Both the position numbers and the translations under genes were made by a program. From positions 310,001 through 374,000 of the forward strand of contig NRSV01000023.1 of the NCBI GenBank assembly GCA_002286855.1: a stretch of 64,000 bases of DNA, written 5' to 3'. This document shows, one piece after another, positions 33,552-46,779 of this stretch (the stretch's first letter is position 1; each line of letters begins with the position of its first letter). Under the pieces are notes generated by a model. It saw only the letters and a program-made list of their open reading frames with translations. It was not told the origin of the DNA and did not search any database. Source of the stretch: Bipolaris cookei (taxonomy: Eukaryota > Ascomycota > Dothideomycetes > Pleosporales > Pleosporaceae).

Positions 33552-35312
33552 ATGCAGCCGAACTATCAGGCACGGGGATATAATTATCCGCAACAGCACA
33601 ATGCAGCTACGCCCTCTCGCCGGCCAGGTAAGTCCCAGAGTGCCCACCACCGCTGCCACACGACGCCCCCATTGCCCCTGCCGCCTGTCCTTGCCCTTGC
33701 GCCCCAAAGTCATACAAGACGATGATTAGCAGGAACGACCTCGCTCACTTGTTTCGCAACCCAGGCCCCATTGTCCACCCCCAGCACCCGCCTCAGCAGC
33801 CCCAGTACAACACCAGCGCCAGCATGCAGGCTTCGCAGCGCGCTGAAGCAGAGCGCCGCGAGAAGATGCGCCGCATCGCAAAGAACCCCACCGACAAGAA
33901 CATCCCCGAGGGCGTCGAGGACGTATGCATCGGCGACGGTGTCGCCCGGTACAAGGAATTGCGCCAAGTCGAGCGCACACTCGACGCGACTATGATGCGC
34001 AAGAAGCTTGATGTCATGGATTCAAAGCACCACTCGCGAGCGTCGCGCTATGGAACCATGCGCATATGGATATCCAACACGGCCGAAAACCAGCCTTGGC
34101 AGAGCAGTGGCATCGACGCCGATGCTTTTGACTTTGAGAGCGAGAACAACGCCACGTACCGCGTCAAGATCCAGGGACGCCTACTTGACGAGCAAGGCGA
34201 TGACGGTCTAGAGGATGATGAGGACGAAGACAAGGATGCCGATGCCATGTACGTCAAACCGAGCTTGCGACTCCGGCTCTGCATGCACCTTTTGCGCCTC
34301 CGAAGCGGCGCGCAAAAAAAACATCCACACAGATTGGGACTAACAAGCGACTAGGGACGAAGACGGCGCCCAGGCCAAGCGCAAGCCAGCCGCGAAACCC
34401 AATCTCTTCTCGCACTACTTCACATCCATCAATATCGACTTTGACCGCGCCAAGAGTTTACAACCCGACAATTTTACGCAAATCGAGTGGAAGCGACCCG
34501 AGAATCCGACGGCCAAGGAGGCCAATTTCAGCGAACTCGAATTTGAGCGCAAGGGTGACGAGAACATCAACATCACAATCAACCTCCAGCGGTACCAAAA
34601 TCCCGAGGTCTTCCACCTCAGCAAACCGCTAGCTGAGTTGCTCGACACCGACGAGGGAGACCGTGCGGGTGTGCTAATGGGTATTTGGGAGTATGCAAGG
34701 TCGCAGCATCTCCAGCAAGAAGATGACGAGCGCAAGTTTGCCTGCGATGTTAGATTGAAAGCGCTCTTTGGCGGCCAGGACCATTTCTTCTTCCCAAACC
34801 TGCCTCAGCTGATCAAACCACACCTCACAACCCTCCCGCCCATCCAGCTGCAATACACGATCCGCGTCGACAAGGACTACATTTCTCCACCCGCCGACTC
34901 GGGTAAGCCGGCATGCCAGCCGAGCGTATACGATGTCCAAGTCGCGCTCGAGGATCCCATGCAGCCGCTCTTCCAAGATATTCTGCGCCGCCCAGATAGC
35001 ATCCAAACGCTACAAGAGATTCAAAAAATCGACGAGCAGCTCGTGCTGCTCATGGGTGCTATTGGCCAATCAAAGGCCAAACACGCCTTCTTCACCAGCA
35101 TGTCCAAGGACCCCGTTGCATTTTTCAAGCGCTGGCTCTCGAGCCAGAAGCGCGATCTCGAGGTTCTACTTGGAGAAGCTACGCGCGGAGGTGGCGAGGA
35201 CGCTTCGGGCGAGGAGTGGCGACGTGGCGGCGCGGATAGTGTTTGGGGCAGCGACGTTGCGAAGGAGAGTGTTGCTTTATGGCTTGCTAGGTCGAACATT
35301 AAACCTCGGTGA
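33552..35312 (+). CDS. SWI/SNF-type complex subunit with SWIB domain (BAF60 family)
   Basis: Three exons, 33552-33627, 33765-34248 and 34355-35312 (introns 137 and 106 bp); 505 residues. The first acceptor (33764) is the one that keeps frame: SRRP joins GPIVHPQH. This family (yeast Snf12 and Rsc6, human SMARCD) is a core subunit of SWI/SNF and RSC remodellers. After a Gln/Pro-rich N-terminus come the conserved segments RKKLDVMDSKHHSRASRYGT and MRIWISNTAENQPW, then the SWIB domain (about residues 305-385: YQNPEVFHLSKPLAELLDTD, GVLMGIWEYARSQHLQQEDD, LKALFGGQDHFFFPNLPQLI). The C-terminal helices (EIQKIDEQLVLLMGAIGQSK) complete the family pattern. Whether it serves SWI/SNF or RSC cannot be told. 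Confidence 0.92.
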
Positions 35313-36686
35313 AATTGAATTCATGAGAGAGTGCTTTGTGTATTTTGTCGTTGTTCACCATTGTTGGTATTGATGTTGATATTGTTGTTCTGGGTCCTGT
35401 ATTTCCACAATTCCTCTCTTCTTTTCTTACTTATACTGGGTTTTTGTCAAGAAATCAAGTCAATGAGACCGTTGGGAGGGTCCGATGAAGAAGAAGAAGA
35501 AGAAGAAGAAGAAGAAGAAGAAGAAGAAAAAAAGATGGCGTTTTATTACACTCGATACCCGAAATATTCACTTACTTCTCCCAATCTCTTTCTTCTCGGG
35601 TTTATCGGGTTTATATACATGTTGTGATGTTTGTTGTTTACATGTCATGATTGTCAAATGGAAGGAGAAGGAAAAGAAGAGGAGAACCAAGGTAAAAAGC
35701 TTGGGTATTTGCTAAGTTATGTAATCCAGTCTTCGAACCAATCTCCTCTTGCTCCATCTTTCTTATTGTCTCTCCCTCTCTCTCTCCCACAGCCATTCTT
35801 CCTCTCATTCCGTACATTTGCGCATTTCTCCCTCTCGGAGAAGCCATCATATTGTGGGATCTCCCCAAGCCAACAACCCAACAAAAAAACAACAGATAAA
35901 GTAGACAAACTTCCCCAGACATGAGCGCGTACATCGTGTGCCTCCATAGCGTAATTACTCTTTTACGCTCATATGCGCCCAGCGAAACCAGAGAAAGGAA
36001 AAAATTACAGGAGTGGCGGGATTGTGATAGTGCCGACGGTGATGAGAAGGTTGGGTTTGTCGTAGGTAACCAAGTCCACTAAAGACCAGTCTGTTCCTTT
36101 ACACATTTCAGTTTACCACCACCGACCAACCACCATCACCCCTCATCTATATCTGCCGTTTCTTTCGTCTCAAAAAATTGCGGGGTGGAGGAATAACATT
36201 CAGCTTCTTCAAGCCATTGCCCACTTCGTTTCCTCCCATTCTTTCTCTTCTCCATCTCGAACTTCCGCATGAATGTAAGAAGAAAAACAGGTAGGGAGGA
36301 AAAACAGCATTTTGGCAAATCAGTATAAGCCTACAACGCCCAGATATCGCACGCCTTTTATTCCTTTCCAGCCTCCGGTGAAAAGGTGGATGGGTCGAGT
36401 GGAAAACATGCAAAGTGTTGATGCAATAAAAAAGTTTAGAGAGGAGGGGCCGCATATAGAGAAGGGCCCAGGGCGTCGCAAAAGGTCGTTTGGTGAGAGA
36501 GAATGAGCATAACGAAAAGTTCATGCCCTAGGGAAGACGCCAGCATGCTGCGCCCACCAAAAATAAACATCGACTTGAATCGAATGAGATGATGATAATG
36601 ACGCAAGGGGACTCGTTCAGCGATTGGGGAGATAGAGTGAGAGAGCCGGTGGTGTGTCATGCGTGCAAAACAAAGAGGGGTGTTTT
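35313..36686. other. Convergent intergenic region with GAA microsatellite
   Basis: Between the SWIB and kinase 3' ends. The main feature is the GAA run at 35487-35529. Small overlapping frames have no recognisable coding character. Confidence 0.5.
35487..35529 (+). repeat. GAA trinucleotide microsatellite
   Basis: About fourteen GAA units without interruption, 175 bp past the SWIB stop codon and so probably in or near its 3' untranslated region. Confidence 0.95.
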
Positions 36687-38767
36687 TCAGGTATTGCTAA
36701 TGATGACTCGCGCACCCTCTTTACCCAAAACACCCCTCTCTTTGGCCTTGGGACTCCTGTCCCGGCCCTTCTTGCGGCTGAGGAATCCGAGCATGCCAGA
36801 TGGTTTCTCAGTTTGGGCATTCTGTACAAGCGCGGAGCTCTGGTTAGCCATCTCGGTCCATGAACCAGTCTCATTGAGAACTACCTGTACGCCTCCGCCC
36901 ATGCTTGTGCTGCGTTGGGAGCCTCGCTGGCGGCTGTTCATAGGGCGGGAGAACGAGGGGGTGGGGACTTCGGAGCCGTCGTGAGGGAAGAAGTCAACGT
37001 GTTCACCACGTTGCGACGTGGGTGAGCTGTTGTTGGCAGTGTGCTGCAGTACGCTGGTCGGCAGAGGTGGACTGCCGTTTGGTGATTGTGTCGATCGTGC
37101 GGTAGTAGTGGAACGGACGGGGTGGAGGTCGGTGTCTTGAGACTTGGAGTTGGCATAGGGACGTCCAGAAGAGTCGACATGAGATGGCGCAGAGGTCGGG
37201 TTGTGGTCGGGTTGGCTGTGGTTGCTGGTTCGCGAGCCCGCGCCAGAGTCTTGGGGATCAATGACTGCTACAGCGGCAGGAGTCCGTTGATCGCCAGCTG
37301 TAGTATAGTTGAAAGGCTCAAACAGCGTCTCAATCATCTTGTGCAGTTCGTCGGCGCGTATCTCCTGCTCTGTAGCATCTTCCTTGAGAGCTTCTCTTGG
37401 CTTCTGCCGTCGGGCACGGGCCTCAAGTGGCGCTTCCTCAAGCAGCAACTCCTCGAGATCGTATGTCGCATCAAAGTTGGTCTTATCGCTCGAAGGTATG
37501 AAGATCGGCTCAATCTCCTTGTGCTCGAGCGCATAAAAATCTATGGGTCGGAAGAAAGGGTTGTCAGTGAACGAATCAAATCCAATGGCGCCGATGCGCC
37601 TGCTTCGGTCCTTTTCCAACAGGGAGCTGATGGCATGCAAGCACGGCATAGAGACGGGCGGGCTCGTGACGGGATAGGTAGGTTCTCCTTTTAAGATTTT
37701 GGCGGCGAGAGAGTCGTGGCTGCTGGCTTCGAATGGTCGCTTGTTGTATATGCACTCGTAGAAGAGCACGCCCAGCGACCACCAGTCGACTTCGCACGAG
37801 TAGCCTTTGCCTTCGTATACTTCGGGAGCGAGATAGGCGAGTGTGCCCGATTTGCTCGTCAGCGGCTTGTGTGGTACAAAATCAGAGGCAACATTCTGCA
37901 AATGTTAGCAATGACGAATGGTAAGGCGTATTACAGCCGAGCTTACGAAATCTGCCAAATGGGCATGTCCCTCGGAGTCTAATAGCACATTGTCTGGCTT
38001 GATGTCTCTGTGTACAATACCCTGTTGGTGTATGTAGCGCACGGCGCAACCAAGCTCTGCTATCCAAAAGCGCACAGCTTCCTCTGTAAACGTCTTTCGC
38101 GAAATGTGGAATCGCAGATCGCCGCCGTTCATTAGGTCTACGACAATGTATCTATCCTTGTCAGTCTGGTTCGGTGGTGGCAGGAGCGGTGGTATTGGCC
38201 ATACAGGTATTCAATATCCTGGAAGCTGTAGCGAAGATTGCAGAGGAATGGGTGGTTGAGATGCTCAAGCATGCGGCGCTCTCGGATGATGTTGCGGACG
38301 CTTTCCGACCGTACGACTGTGACACAAGGTCAGCATGGCTGGATAGCAGCTATTAGCGTGTGACGGCTTGCACACACCTTCATCTTTGCGTATGTACTTA
38401 AGCGCAAATGTGAGCCCCGTATCTTTGCGCTCGACGATGCGCACCTTACCGAATGCGCCCTTGCCCACGACGCGCAGCAGGCGGAAGTGGTTGAGATTCA
38501 CTGCAGGATAGGTCAGTCGGGACTTGGACGAGCCGTGTGTGGGTGTGCATGTGGGTGTGCGAGTGCAAGTTTCGCGTGCTTCAGGCGGATATCCCCCGCG
38601 TTCGTTCCTTGTCTGTTTGTTTGTTTCTTTTTTGCTCGTCTTCTGTGTTCCCTTGTTTCCGCACACACCTCTCTCTCGCACACTCTCTGGCGCAGCACAT
38701 GCGGGAATGGTGGTGATTACGCACCTTGGTCGGTGAAGACGACGGGCTTGCCGTTGTTCTGACCCAT
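36687..38767 (-). CDS. AGC-type protein kinase, YANK/STK32-like
   Basis: Five exons on the minus strand: 38767-38725, 38500-38378, 38316-38205, 38151-37947 and 37895-36687; 563 residues. Visible kinase elements: Gly loop VVGKGAFGKV, the ATP Lys in FALKYIRKDE, the alphaC Glu in NIIRERRMLEHLNHPFLC, HRDIKPDNVLL, the metal-binding motif as DFN (LADF|NVASDF, split by the last intron) instead of DFG, and the activation end GTLAYLAPEVYEGKGYSCEVDWWSLG (in two parts). DFN is the hallmark of YANK/STK32 kinases, so this is not a dead enzyme. An AGC-like tail is followed by about 250 Ser/Pro/Thr-rich residues with KKGRDRSPKAKER near the end. The first exon starts MGQNNGKP, so Gly2 could be myristoylated, as proposed for STK32A; this is inference. 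Confidence 0.92.
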
Positions 38768-41700
38768 GAGGGGCTACAATGGCAGAGGGACAGGCGGACA
38801 GGTAGATGAAGTGGATATCTAGAGATGCATCAGGCGGTTGATAGCGTAGTCCGGGCTGGCTGGGGCGGCGTCGCAGTGGGGTGGGAAGGAGACTAGGCGG
38901 GGGTGAGAGTGAGGGATGCAGTCGGCAGGCACGGGGAGCAATGCAAGGAAGGTCCACGGGCGAGGGCGAGGGCGAGGGTCGAGATTATTAAGGCACAAGC
39001 AACAGCCGGTCGAAGGGCGAGTCGCAGCGATAATGAACAAGAAGTTGAAAGGAGGCCCGACGGGTTTGCAGGCGCACGTTTCGCAGGTCGTGGCCCAAGC
39101 AAGATTAGTGTCGGCAGCACTAGGGCCAGAGCACAGGCATGGGTTGCACGTTTTGAGTCGCATCCTTGCCTGCAGAAAGGGCAAGCGCGGCTACTGCTCC
39201 CCTAGTCATGGCCAGCCACAGCAGAGCAAACCCACATTACTACCCTACGTAGTACACACACGCCCACGCCCACGCCCACGCTGCCCGCTACAGTATATGT
39301 ATATCTGATGGCCTGCGCGGCGACAACGACGATGCAACAACAATACTAAACGGGGACACTGCATCGTGGCGGTGTAGGTACATGTACATGTGTTATCTAC
39401 ATAGCCCGCTGCACCCAACGCCGGGGGAGAAACACTGGTGGATCCATTGCCCGGGTCGTGCCAAGCCAGTGAATACAAACACCCCCTGGCACGTCACGGG
39501 ACCTGCTCCCAGCATCACCCCTTTGCATCCACGACAACGGCAATCACGACGTGCTGCCTTCCCGTCCGATCTACATGCGCTTATGTACTTGCACGTTCTA
39601 TTACGACACATGTCAAATATCACCCTCGGTACAGTAGTATAGCATCCACGTATGCATACATGCACATCCTACGCCTCTTCGTTCCCCCGATACGCCACAG
39701 CAACAGGATATCTCCTCGCACATGGGCGTGCTATCCATTAGCAGGCCGCCCATCTACTTACTTAGAGTACACCTAGCTTGCCCTACCGACATGCAAACTC
39801 CAGCGCTGGCCCCCATAGGCCTATCGTAACGAGCGGCAAGTCTCGCCGATATTGTCCCCTCTCCTACCTCCGTCGCTTTGACGACCCACCCAGAGCTTAG
39901 TGAACCAACGCCCGATTGGGTCTCTGCAAAAGCTTCCAAACTTCTTCCATCCGCCTTCTGCTGCCAGCAACCGTATCCAAGTCCTAAGTACTTACGCACT
40001 CCCACCCTACCGAACCGTCAGCTCACCACTCGTCACGGCGTCTCCGTAAGCTCTTAGCCAAGTACGGCTACATCGGAACATTATGCACAAAACAGGCTCT
40101 ATGGCGCCCCTTTCCCCCGCCCACCCGGCCATCTGGTCTCTCTTGACAACAGCCAGAGAGGCGCACACAAGAAAACGTGTCTTGTCAAGCTTCCCACGCT
40201 CCAGAACATGTTGTCTTGGCTCGCCTTGCCTTCCGACGCCTTCTCCGCAAGGACCTGCGCTAGCTTGTGGCCCTGGCCCTGGCCCTTTGAGCCCACATCC
40301 GCACTGTCGTCTTCTCCCACTGCCACTGCCATACTGGCTGCAAAAGTCGCCACCGCCCTAGACAGTTCCATATCACTACCAAAACCTTGCCCCCAACTCT
40401 TTCGGTTCCACATATCTACTCCAAACCATATTACCTGCCTTTGATCTTGCCCCTTCCGGCTAATCAAGCGTAATCGCCAGTGGCACCACAGCTCTCCACG
40501 CAGCCTGCTGCAAGCCCCGACCAGAGACACCCTTGTGCAGCCCGTTCGTTTTGCGCTTTGTTCGTGCCACACGTTCCATTCGCGTCCCGCTCAACCAAAC
40601 CTTAGTCGGCCATCTGACACCTTCTAGAAGACTTCTCCCTTTCACCTGCTTAGTTACACACGTATATACGTGCCTACGTATAGTAGACATCGGTACAACC
40701 TGATGTGTGCAGTCACGTGCACAAGCTCATTTCCTTTTCTGTCCGCCCTTGCGTGCGCTGCCTCGTATTGCCAACTTTGAAAATGCTAAAGATCGGCCCT
40801 AACAGCACTTTATCTTTTGAAAAAAGTCTAACCATCTGTCGTGGCCCACGATTCGTTTCACTAGAGCCACCATTCCAACGCCCCCTATACTCAGTTGCGC
40901 CACAGCCTGTGCGTTATAAACCAACTCTTTTGCCAGTAATCAGTTACCCACCAAGCACATGCCCGTTCCCAGCTCTTCGCGGTTGAGGCCGCTGCCACAA
41001 GCCACGTATTGTAACCATTCTCACAGTACCGTGATGCCTAGTCGCCATGATTCGCTTCGACCCGGTTGTCTGGTTTTTAACCTTGCTACTACATGTAAGC
41101 GTCCGCTGGCTCAAACGAGCTCGCCACGCGGCTGGCCCCAGTAAAGTTTCTATCAAACTCCCTTTGCAACGCGCATCACTTGACATTTCAATCCCCAGTC
41201 TGCAACAGCGCGACGTTGGTAATCCTCGGCCGTCAGCTGCGTCTTGATTGGCTTCGATTGTTGCTTCACATGCAGCTTGCAGACATACGGCCTTGCTCTG
41301 ATATTACACAACGTCTGACTGACTAGCATATGACGGCAAATCAATGGCCCACCATACGACATTAACGCCTCTGTTTGCATCTTGAGACCTCTCACAACCC
41401 AGACGCCCGTTGCTAAAACCCCGGGTCTAGTCCCCACCCTGCAGCCCACAAGTTACATAGCGTCGTCGGAACGACACACCCACCGAAGCTTTAATACATA
41501 CGCGAGAGCCTAGCCCTTAAGGCCCCGATGCCCCAGATAAAGAAGTAGCGGCTTCATCGGAAGAGACCCTTTGCGCATATGTACACAACAGACGTTTTCG
41601 TTTAGCCCGTCTCCCGTGGCTGCAACAGCTGAAACGGAAGCTAGCAGCCGATATCATGGGTAGTCAAGGACAGCAAGTAAGATGTTCTCATTCCCTCTTG

Positions 41701-43132
41701 GCAAAGCGACGATCCACGTGAGACCTTGATCCCGATATGGATTCCACCGCATATTCCCGCCCTTTTCCTCATGCACGTAAGCTTAGGGTCGGATTATCCC
41801 AGCACGACACGAGTTCCGCGCAAAACAGCAGGATTGTAATCCTTGTGTGCCACGAGAAAGCAACTTATTGCACATGCATGTCCCATTGGAAGATCAGTCC
41901 CCACGCTAATCTCTGGGAAATGTGGTAGCGGTGTGAATCTCTGTCGTGTTGGTGTTGTAATGGTATGCGTGGAGTATGCCATGGCAAGGAGGTTTATGCG
42001 CGGACGATTGCCCGCCTTTGTCAGGGATCACGGGCAGGTGTGTAGTTGGGCATCTATCGCATCTTTGCAAAGCAGAGGTGCGGATGTTCAGGAACGTTGA
42101 ATGTTGTAGTGCTTACATACTATGTCGATCTCAAAGCGAGGCTAGGGGGGATATCTTTCCATATGGAATAGTTTGTGTAGACGAGAGGAAGGAGGATAGT
42201 CGATCAAACCTCAACCTTGCTAGGTAGATCGCAATCATATCCCTTTCTTACACCGCAAAAATAGTAACAATTTCACTCCCCAAGTCTTGGATTTCTTCTC
42301 CTTGTTCTTGCAAGCGAATTTCAATACAAATATATCCTGGTCTGCATTGCATGAATAGCAGTGCTAAGGACTATGCCACCCTTTCTTAACAAATTCCACC
42401 ACTCAAGGACCAATATCTACCTTCATCGGTGAGAGTTTCAAGCCGGATCAGCAGACTTCATATGTATTTCTTGCTTTTTCCGGTTGAAAAAAGACGGGGA
42501 AAAGCCACCCCAGAGAATAAAGAAAAAACGCAGTTGTGGTCACTGTTGTCGGACAGTTCATAACCAAGTCATACATGTGTCTTGCAAGCAGCTCTAAGCT
42601 CAAAAGGGAGACTCGGATCCAAGAGGGTGCTGGCGTGCCTTTTTTCTCCGAGCCTCATGTCGAGGGAGTAGATATCCGACTCAATGGTATCCGCAGCCCC
42701 CATGAAAAGCTGGAAGCTGAATTGAAGGGTTTGGCATGACAGTTCGGTTTGCTAATTTTCTTTGCAAGTTTTGGCTTAATCTATATACACTTATGTAGCA
42801 CAGTATCGCTCGAGTCTTGAAATAAATGCTGTTCCTTTTTACACGGAGCGTTCCGTTCCGAGTGTAATAATGTCTTGCCAGACACGGCAGAATATGAACC
42901 GGCACGGTCCAACCTTTACATCAACGACTATCAGTAATAAAAATATCACCATGTGACTTACTGCTGAACTATTCCATGGCATTCAGAGTGTGGATGCAAT
43001 GGGATGATCTGGGGTTCCTCGGTTCGGCAGGTACGCTAAGCCCCATGCCCGAGCTCTGGAACGTTGGTACACCCCAACGTCACCACTCACAGGACACGAT
43101 GCACTCGCAAAGAGAAGCTAGCTCTTTGCGCC
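38768..43132. other. 4.4-kb divergent intergenic region
   Basis: Separates the starts of the kinase (-) and the TAPT1-like gene (+). The open frames are under 160 codons, overlap on both strands and show no domain. Simple iterations occur (CCCACG near 39260-39285, CTGGCC near 40270-40285). A short ATG frame MGSQGQQ followed by GTAAGA at about 41656-41682 could be a mini-exon, but no partner exon was found. Long leaders, distal regulatory elements or an unspliced non-coding RNA are possible. Confidence 0.45.
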
Positions 43133-46080
43133 ATGAACGGAGCAGACATAGGGACGCGCGGTGAATTGAACACGAGGGAACAGCTGCTGCCGACACCCAC
43201 ATCGTCACCCGAACCAGAAGCAGACGATGTGGCACCTCCGATCGATCGCCGCAACCATGAAGAAGCGAAGAACGAAAAGATGTTGCTGAACACGACGAAT
43301 GGCGCCAAGGAGGAGACGAACAGCGCTGTCGGGTCGCGTGCGACAAGCAGGAGGCCCAGCGTTCATGAAGAGGCTATACAGTCCGACACCAACGAGAAGA
43401 TCCGACCCATCAAGCGACCTGGAGATGGGCGGAGAAAGAGCAGTGTATCGGACCATGACAAGATGCTCAAGCTCAGCCCCCGCCAGATTCATGAGCTCAC
43501 CAGCGAGCCTTCGAGTATTCCTGTGCGAGCAGCGACGCCAATTCCCGAGGACGAGCTCGAGGACGCAACACCACTAGAGAATATGGATGATCAGGGCAAT
43601 AACAAGCCACGGGGCTCGGTCCTGGACCGGCCTGTAGAATTCAATGACACAAGGCACGATGTCAGCAAAGAACACGGCTTGCGAGGTCGGGAGCTGACCC
43701 AAGAGAAAGAGACACTTGTCATCAAGACCTCTTCTACCGAGTTGCGCAATGGCCGACCAGTACCTTTGTCGCGATCCATAACCACACCTGCGCTCGTACG
43801 GAGAACCACTTCAAGATCACGGTCACGAGCACACAACCACACAAAAGAAGGAGAGGAGCGGAGGCAAGGTCGACATGTGCCGCCACCACTAGACATGCAG
43901 CACAAGGAGGCCATATCCAAAGGCCACGAACGGCACCGAGAGTCGCGCGATGTGCGTGACCACGTTTCACCAACTGCAATTGCTCTTCCATTGCCTCCAA
44001 TGTCGATGCCTACCTTCCTCTCGCTTGAGCTCTCTGCGACCCGTCCCTCTCCGCTGTACATTTACAGACCAGCTACCACCGAGTTTCCTTATGAGTCTTC
44101 CGAGATCAAATACGAGCGCCTGCTTAATTTCTTGAGAATACCATTGAAAATTGAAATTATCCTAGGGTTTGGCGCTTTTGCTTGCTTAGATGCTTGGATG
44201 CACGTCTTGACCATCCTCCCACTACGCTTCCTCTTCGCCATTGCCATCTTAATCAAGTGGTGGGGCTCAGTTATCGTCAAAGAGTTCCGTGATCTCTGGG
44301 CTTTCGTTTATAATGGTCTACCCCGTCTGTGGCAACGGAGAAAGCATGTCGATGGGCCCACGCCTCTTGCTACTCCAGCTGAAGAGGAACCCCTATCCAT
44401 GTCGCGGAGGCCGTCTGCCACCTCGACAGCCAGACAGGATCCTCAGGCATCAACGAGCTTCCAGTTTCCAGACCTAAAAGAACTCAAAGAGCTCAAAGCG
44501 CGGCGACCTCGAAACTCGCGATTCCGTCATCGCCGCACAAAGTCAACACCGTCTACACTCCAACCAAGTCACAAGGCGGATATACTTAAAGGCTTACTGG
44601 TCATTGCAAGTTGTTTTGTCTTGATGCGGTTCGACGCGAGCCGGATGTACCATGGTATTCGAGGGCAGTCGGCTATCAAGCTCTATGTCATCTACAACGT
44701 CCTCGAGGTCTGTGACCGCTTGTTGTCTGCAATGGGTCAGGACGTCCTCGAGTGCCTTTTTTCCCGCGAAACACTTGATCGTAATCCCGATGGCAGAAGC
44801 AAAGTGCTTCGTCCACTTGGCATGTTCTTACTTGCCCTTGTGTACACTGTGGCTCATGCTACCGCCCTCTTCTACCAAGTCATCACACTGAACGTAGCTG
44901 TGAATTCGTACTCAAACGCTCTACTCACACTGCTCATGTCGAATCAGTTTGTGGAAATTAAGAGTACGGTATTCAAAAAGTTTGAGAAAGAAAACCTTTT
45001 TCAGATTACCTGCGCAGACATTGTCGAACGCTTCCAGCTGTGGCTCATGCTCCTGATTATTGCCATGCGGAACGTGGTCGAAGTTGGTGGTCTCAGTATT
45101 CAAAGCAACGAAACATCATGGACGGCCATGTTTACGGGCTCTGCCAACGCGTCGGCTGGAACGGCGTTCAAGGCATCGAGTATCATTCCTATGAGCTTCA
45201 CCATTTTTCCCAAATACATTGCTCAGGTGCTCAACCCGTTCTTGCTGGTGCTGGGCAGTGAGATGTTTATAGACTGGCTGAAGCACGCATATATTACAAA
45301 GTTCAACCAGTACAAGCCCGAGGTATACAGCAAGTTCTTTGATGTACTCGCAAAAGATTATTATTCAAATGTAAGAACTCTGCTCTACCATTTGATCGAT
45401 ATGACAAATTAACTAACAACGCCCAGGCATTCGCTGACGCAGACCTAACACGACGCCTCGGGCTACCCGTGATACCTCTCTCCTGCCTCTTCGTGCGCGC
45501 CGCAATCCAAACCTACCACATGTTCATCGCATTGCATATGCCACCCCCTCTCCACGCAACAACCACATCCCTCACCTCAGAAGACGCTGCGTCTTCCTCG
45601 CCCGCTACCACGGCCGCCCTCGCGCACATTGACCATGTCTTCCGACGTGCCCTGGGCCGCTCCTCCTTTGGCGCAGGCCTCGCCTCAAAACCCTGGTACC
45701 ACCCCCTTTCCTACACGCTCGACGACCTCATCGCCGTCTCAACCATGCTCATCGTCTTCCTCATCATCTACCTCTTCTTCCTCGCCTTCAAGCTCCTCCT
45801 CGGCATGATTCTACTATCTGTTAGCCGCAATCGGTACCGCGGCATGCAGGAGCGCGAGAAGATGAGTGTGGAGACAGGGGGCAAGCGGGTGGGTGGTTGG
45901 GGCGTGGTTGATGTGGATGAGGAGAAGAGGAAGGTTATTTATGAGGATGATGCGGAGGGGTTGAGGCGGTTGAGGGAGAGGGATGAGAAAGGGCGGAAGA
46001 AGGAGGCGGAGGAGAAGGAGAGGGGGACAGGGTTTGGGCATGTTAGTCGGTATGCTATGGTTGCTAAGAGGATTTGGTGA
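43133..46080 (+). CDS. TAPT1/Emp65-family endoplasmic reticulum membrane protein
   Basis: Two exons, 43133-45370 and 45427-46080, joined in phase 0 across a 56-bp intron (branch CTAAC); 963 residues. The family includes human TAPT1 and yeast Emp65, which with Slp1 protects soluble proteins from ER degradation. The first 300 residues are polar and disordered. The conserved membrane core begins at about residue 320 (FEYSSE-like region, then LNFLRIPLKIEIILGFGAFA) and includes DILKGLLVIASCFVLMRFDA, SRMYHGIRGQSAIKLYVIYN, LEVCDRLLSAMGQDVLECLF and NQFVEIKSTVFKKFEKENLF, all TAPT1 hallmarks. Exon 2 adds a last span (FLIIYLFFLAFKLLLGMILL) and a charged tail. Family assignment is firm; the first-exon start is the first ATG of the open frame. 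Confidence 0.92.
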
Positions 46081-46732
46081 GGATGGGTTTGGGGCTTTTT
46101 CGGGGGTGAAGGGAAAAGAGGGGGAGGGGGGGGGGAATTGGAATGATGAGAGTTTGGAGATACGGGTGCTGGGATCATGTTTCTTCTTTTGTTGAGCAGA
46201 CAAAAGATGGTGTTGTTCTTTGTTTATCGAACAGATTCAATGTGCGTGCATTTCTTGTATGCATTTTTTTCTTCATATCTTGCTATATGCATATACATTG
46301 TTGCACTATACGGTTAAATAGGAATGCGCAACGTTGCGGACGGGTTGGTAGAACTCCAATCCTGATATTCCCCAAAACACCATTTCGAAAACTCCACGCG
46401 AGATAGCAACGATAACGAACGCAAGGATAATCTACAAGGCTTACGTAGAACTCTTGATACTATACCGCCACCGTTCATTATCGCTTCTCATGCAAACGGC
46501 CAAATCATTAAACTTACTAACCCAACCTCTTTTTTTCCCCTCCCCTTTCTCTCTCTCTCTCTCTAAATATCCTGCATCACGCAGGGTAAAACACTACTTA
46601 TCTCGGTCGTTTCGGTCTATTTCTTTCTTTTTTGTTCCGAACTAACTAGTCCAAGGGAAGCCTAGCTCGTAGCCTCTACATTCCTACATTGGCTCTGTTC
46701 GTTCGTATATATACAGGGCCAGTAAGTAATCC

Positions 46733-46778
<46 letters not shown>

Positions 46779-46779
46779 A
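46733..46779. repeat. AGT trinucleotide microsatellite
   Basis: About fifteen uninterrupted AGT/TAG units in intergenic DNA. Confidence 0.95.

Noticed and set aside
40099..40572. 157-codon minus-strand frame in the 4.4-kb gap
   Set aside because: Composition looks like translated simple repeats, and a plus-strand frame overlaps it. No homology or splice partners are evident.
46733..46779. Regular repeat resembling an array
   Set aside because: It is a simple trinucleotide microsatellite without spacers. CRISPR does not apply to this eukaryotic DNA.
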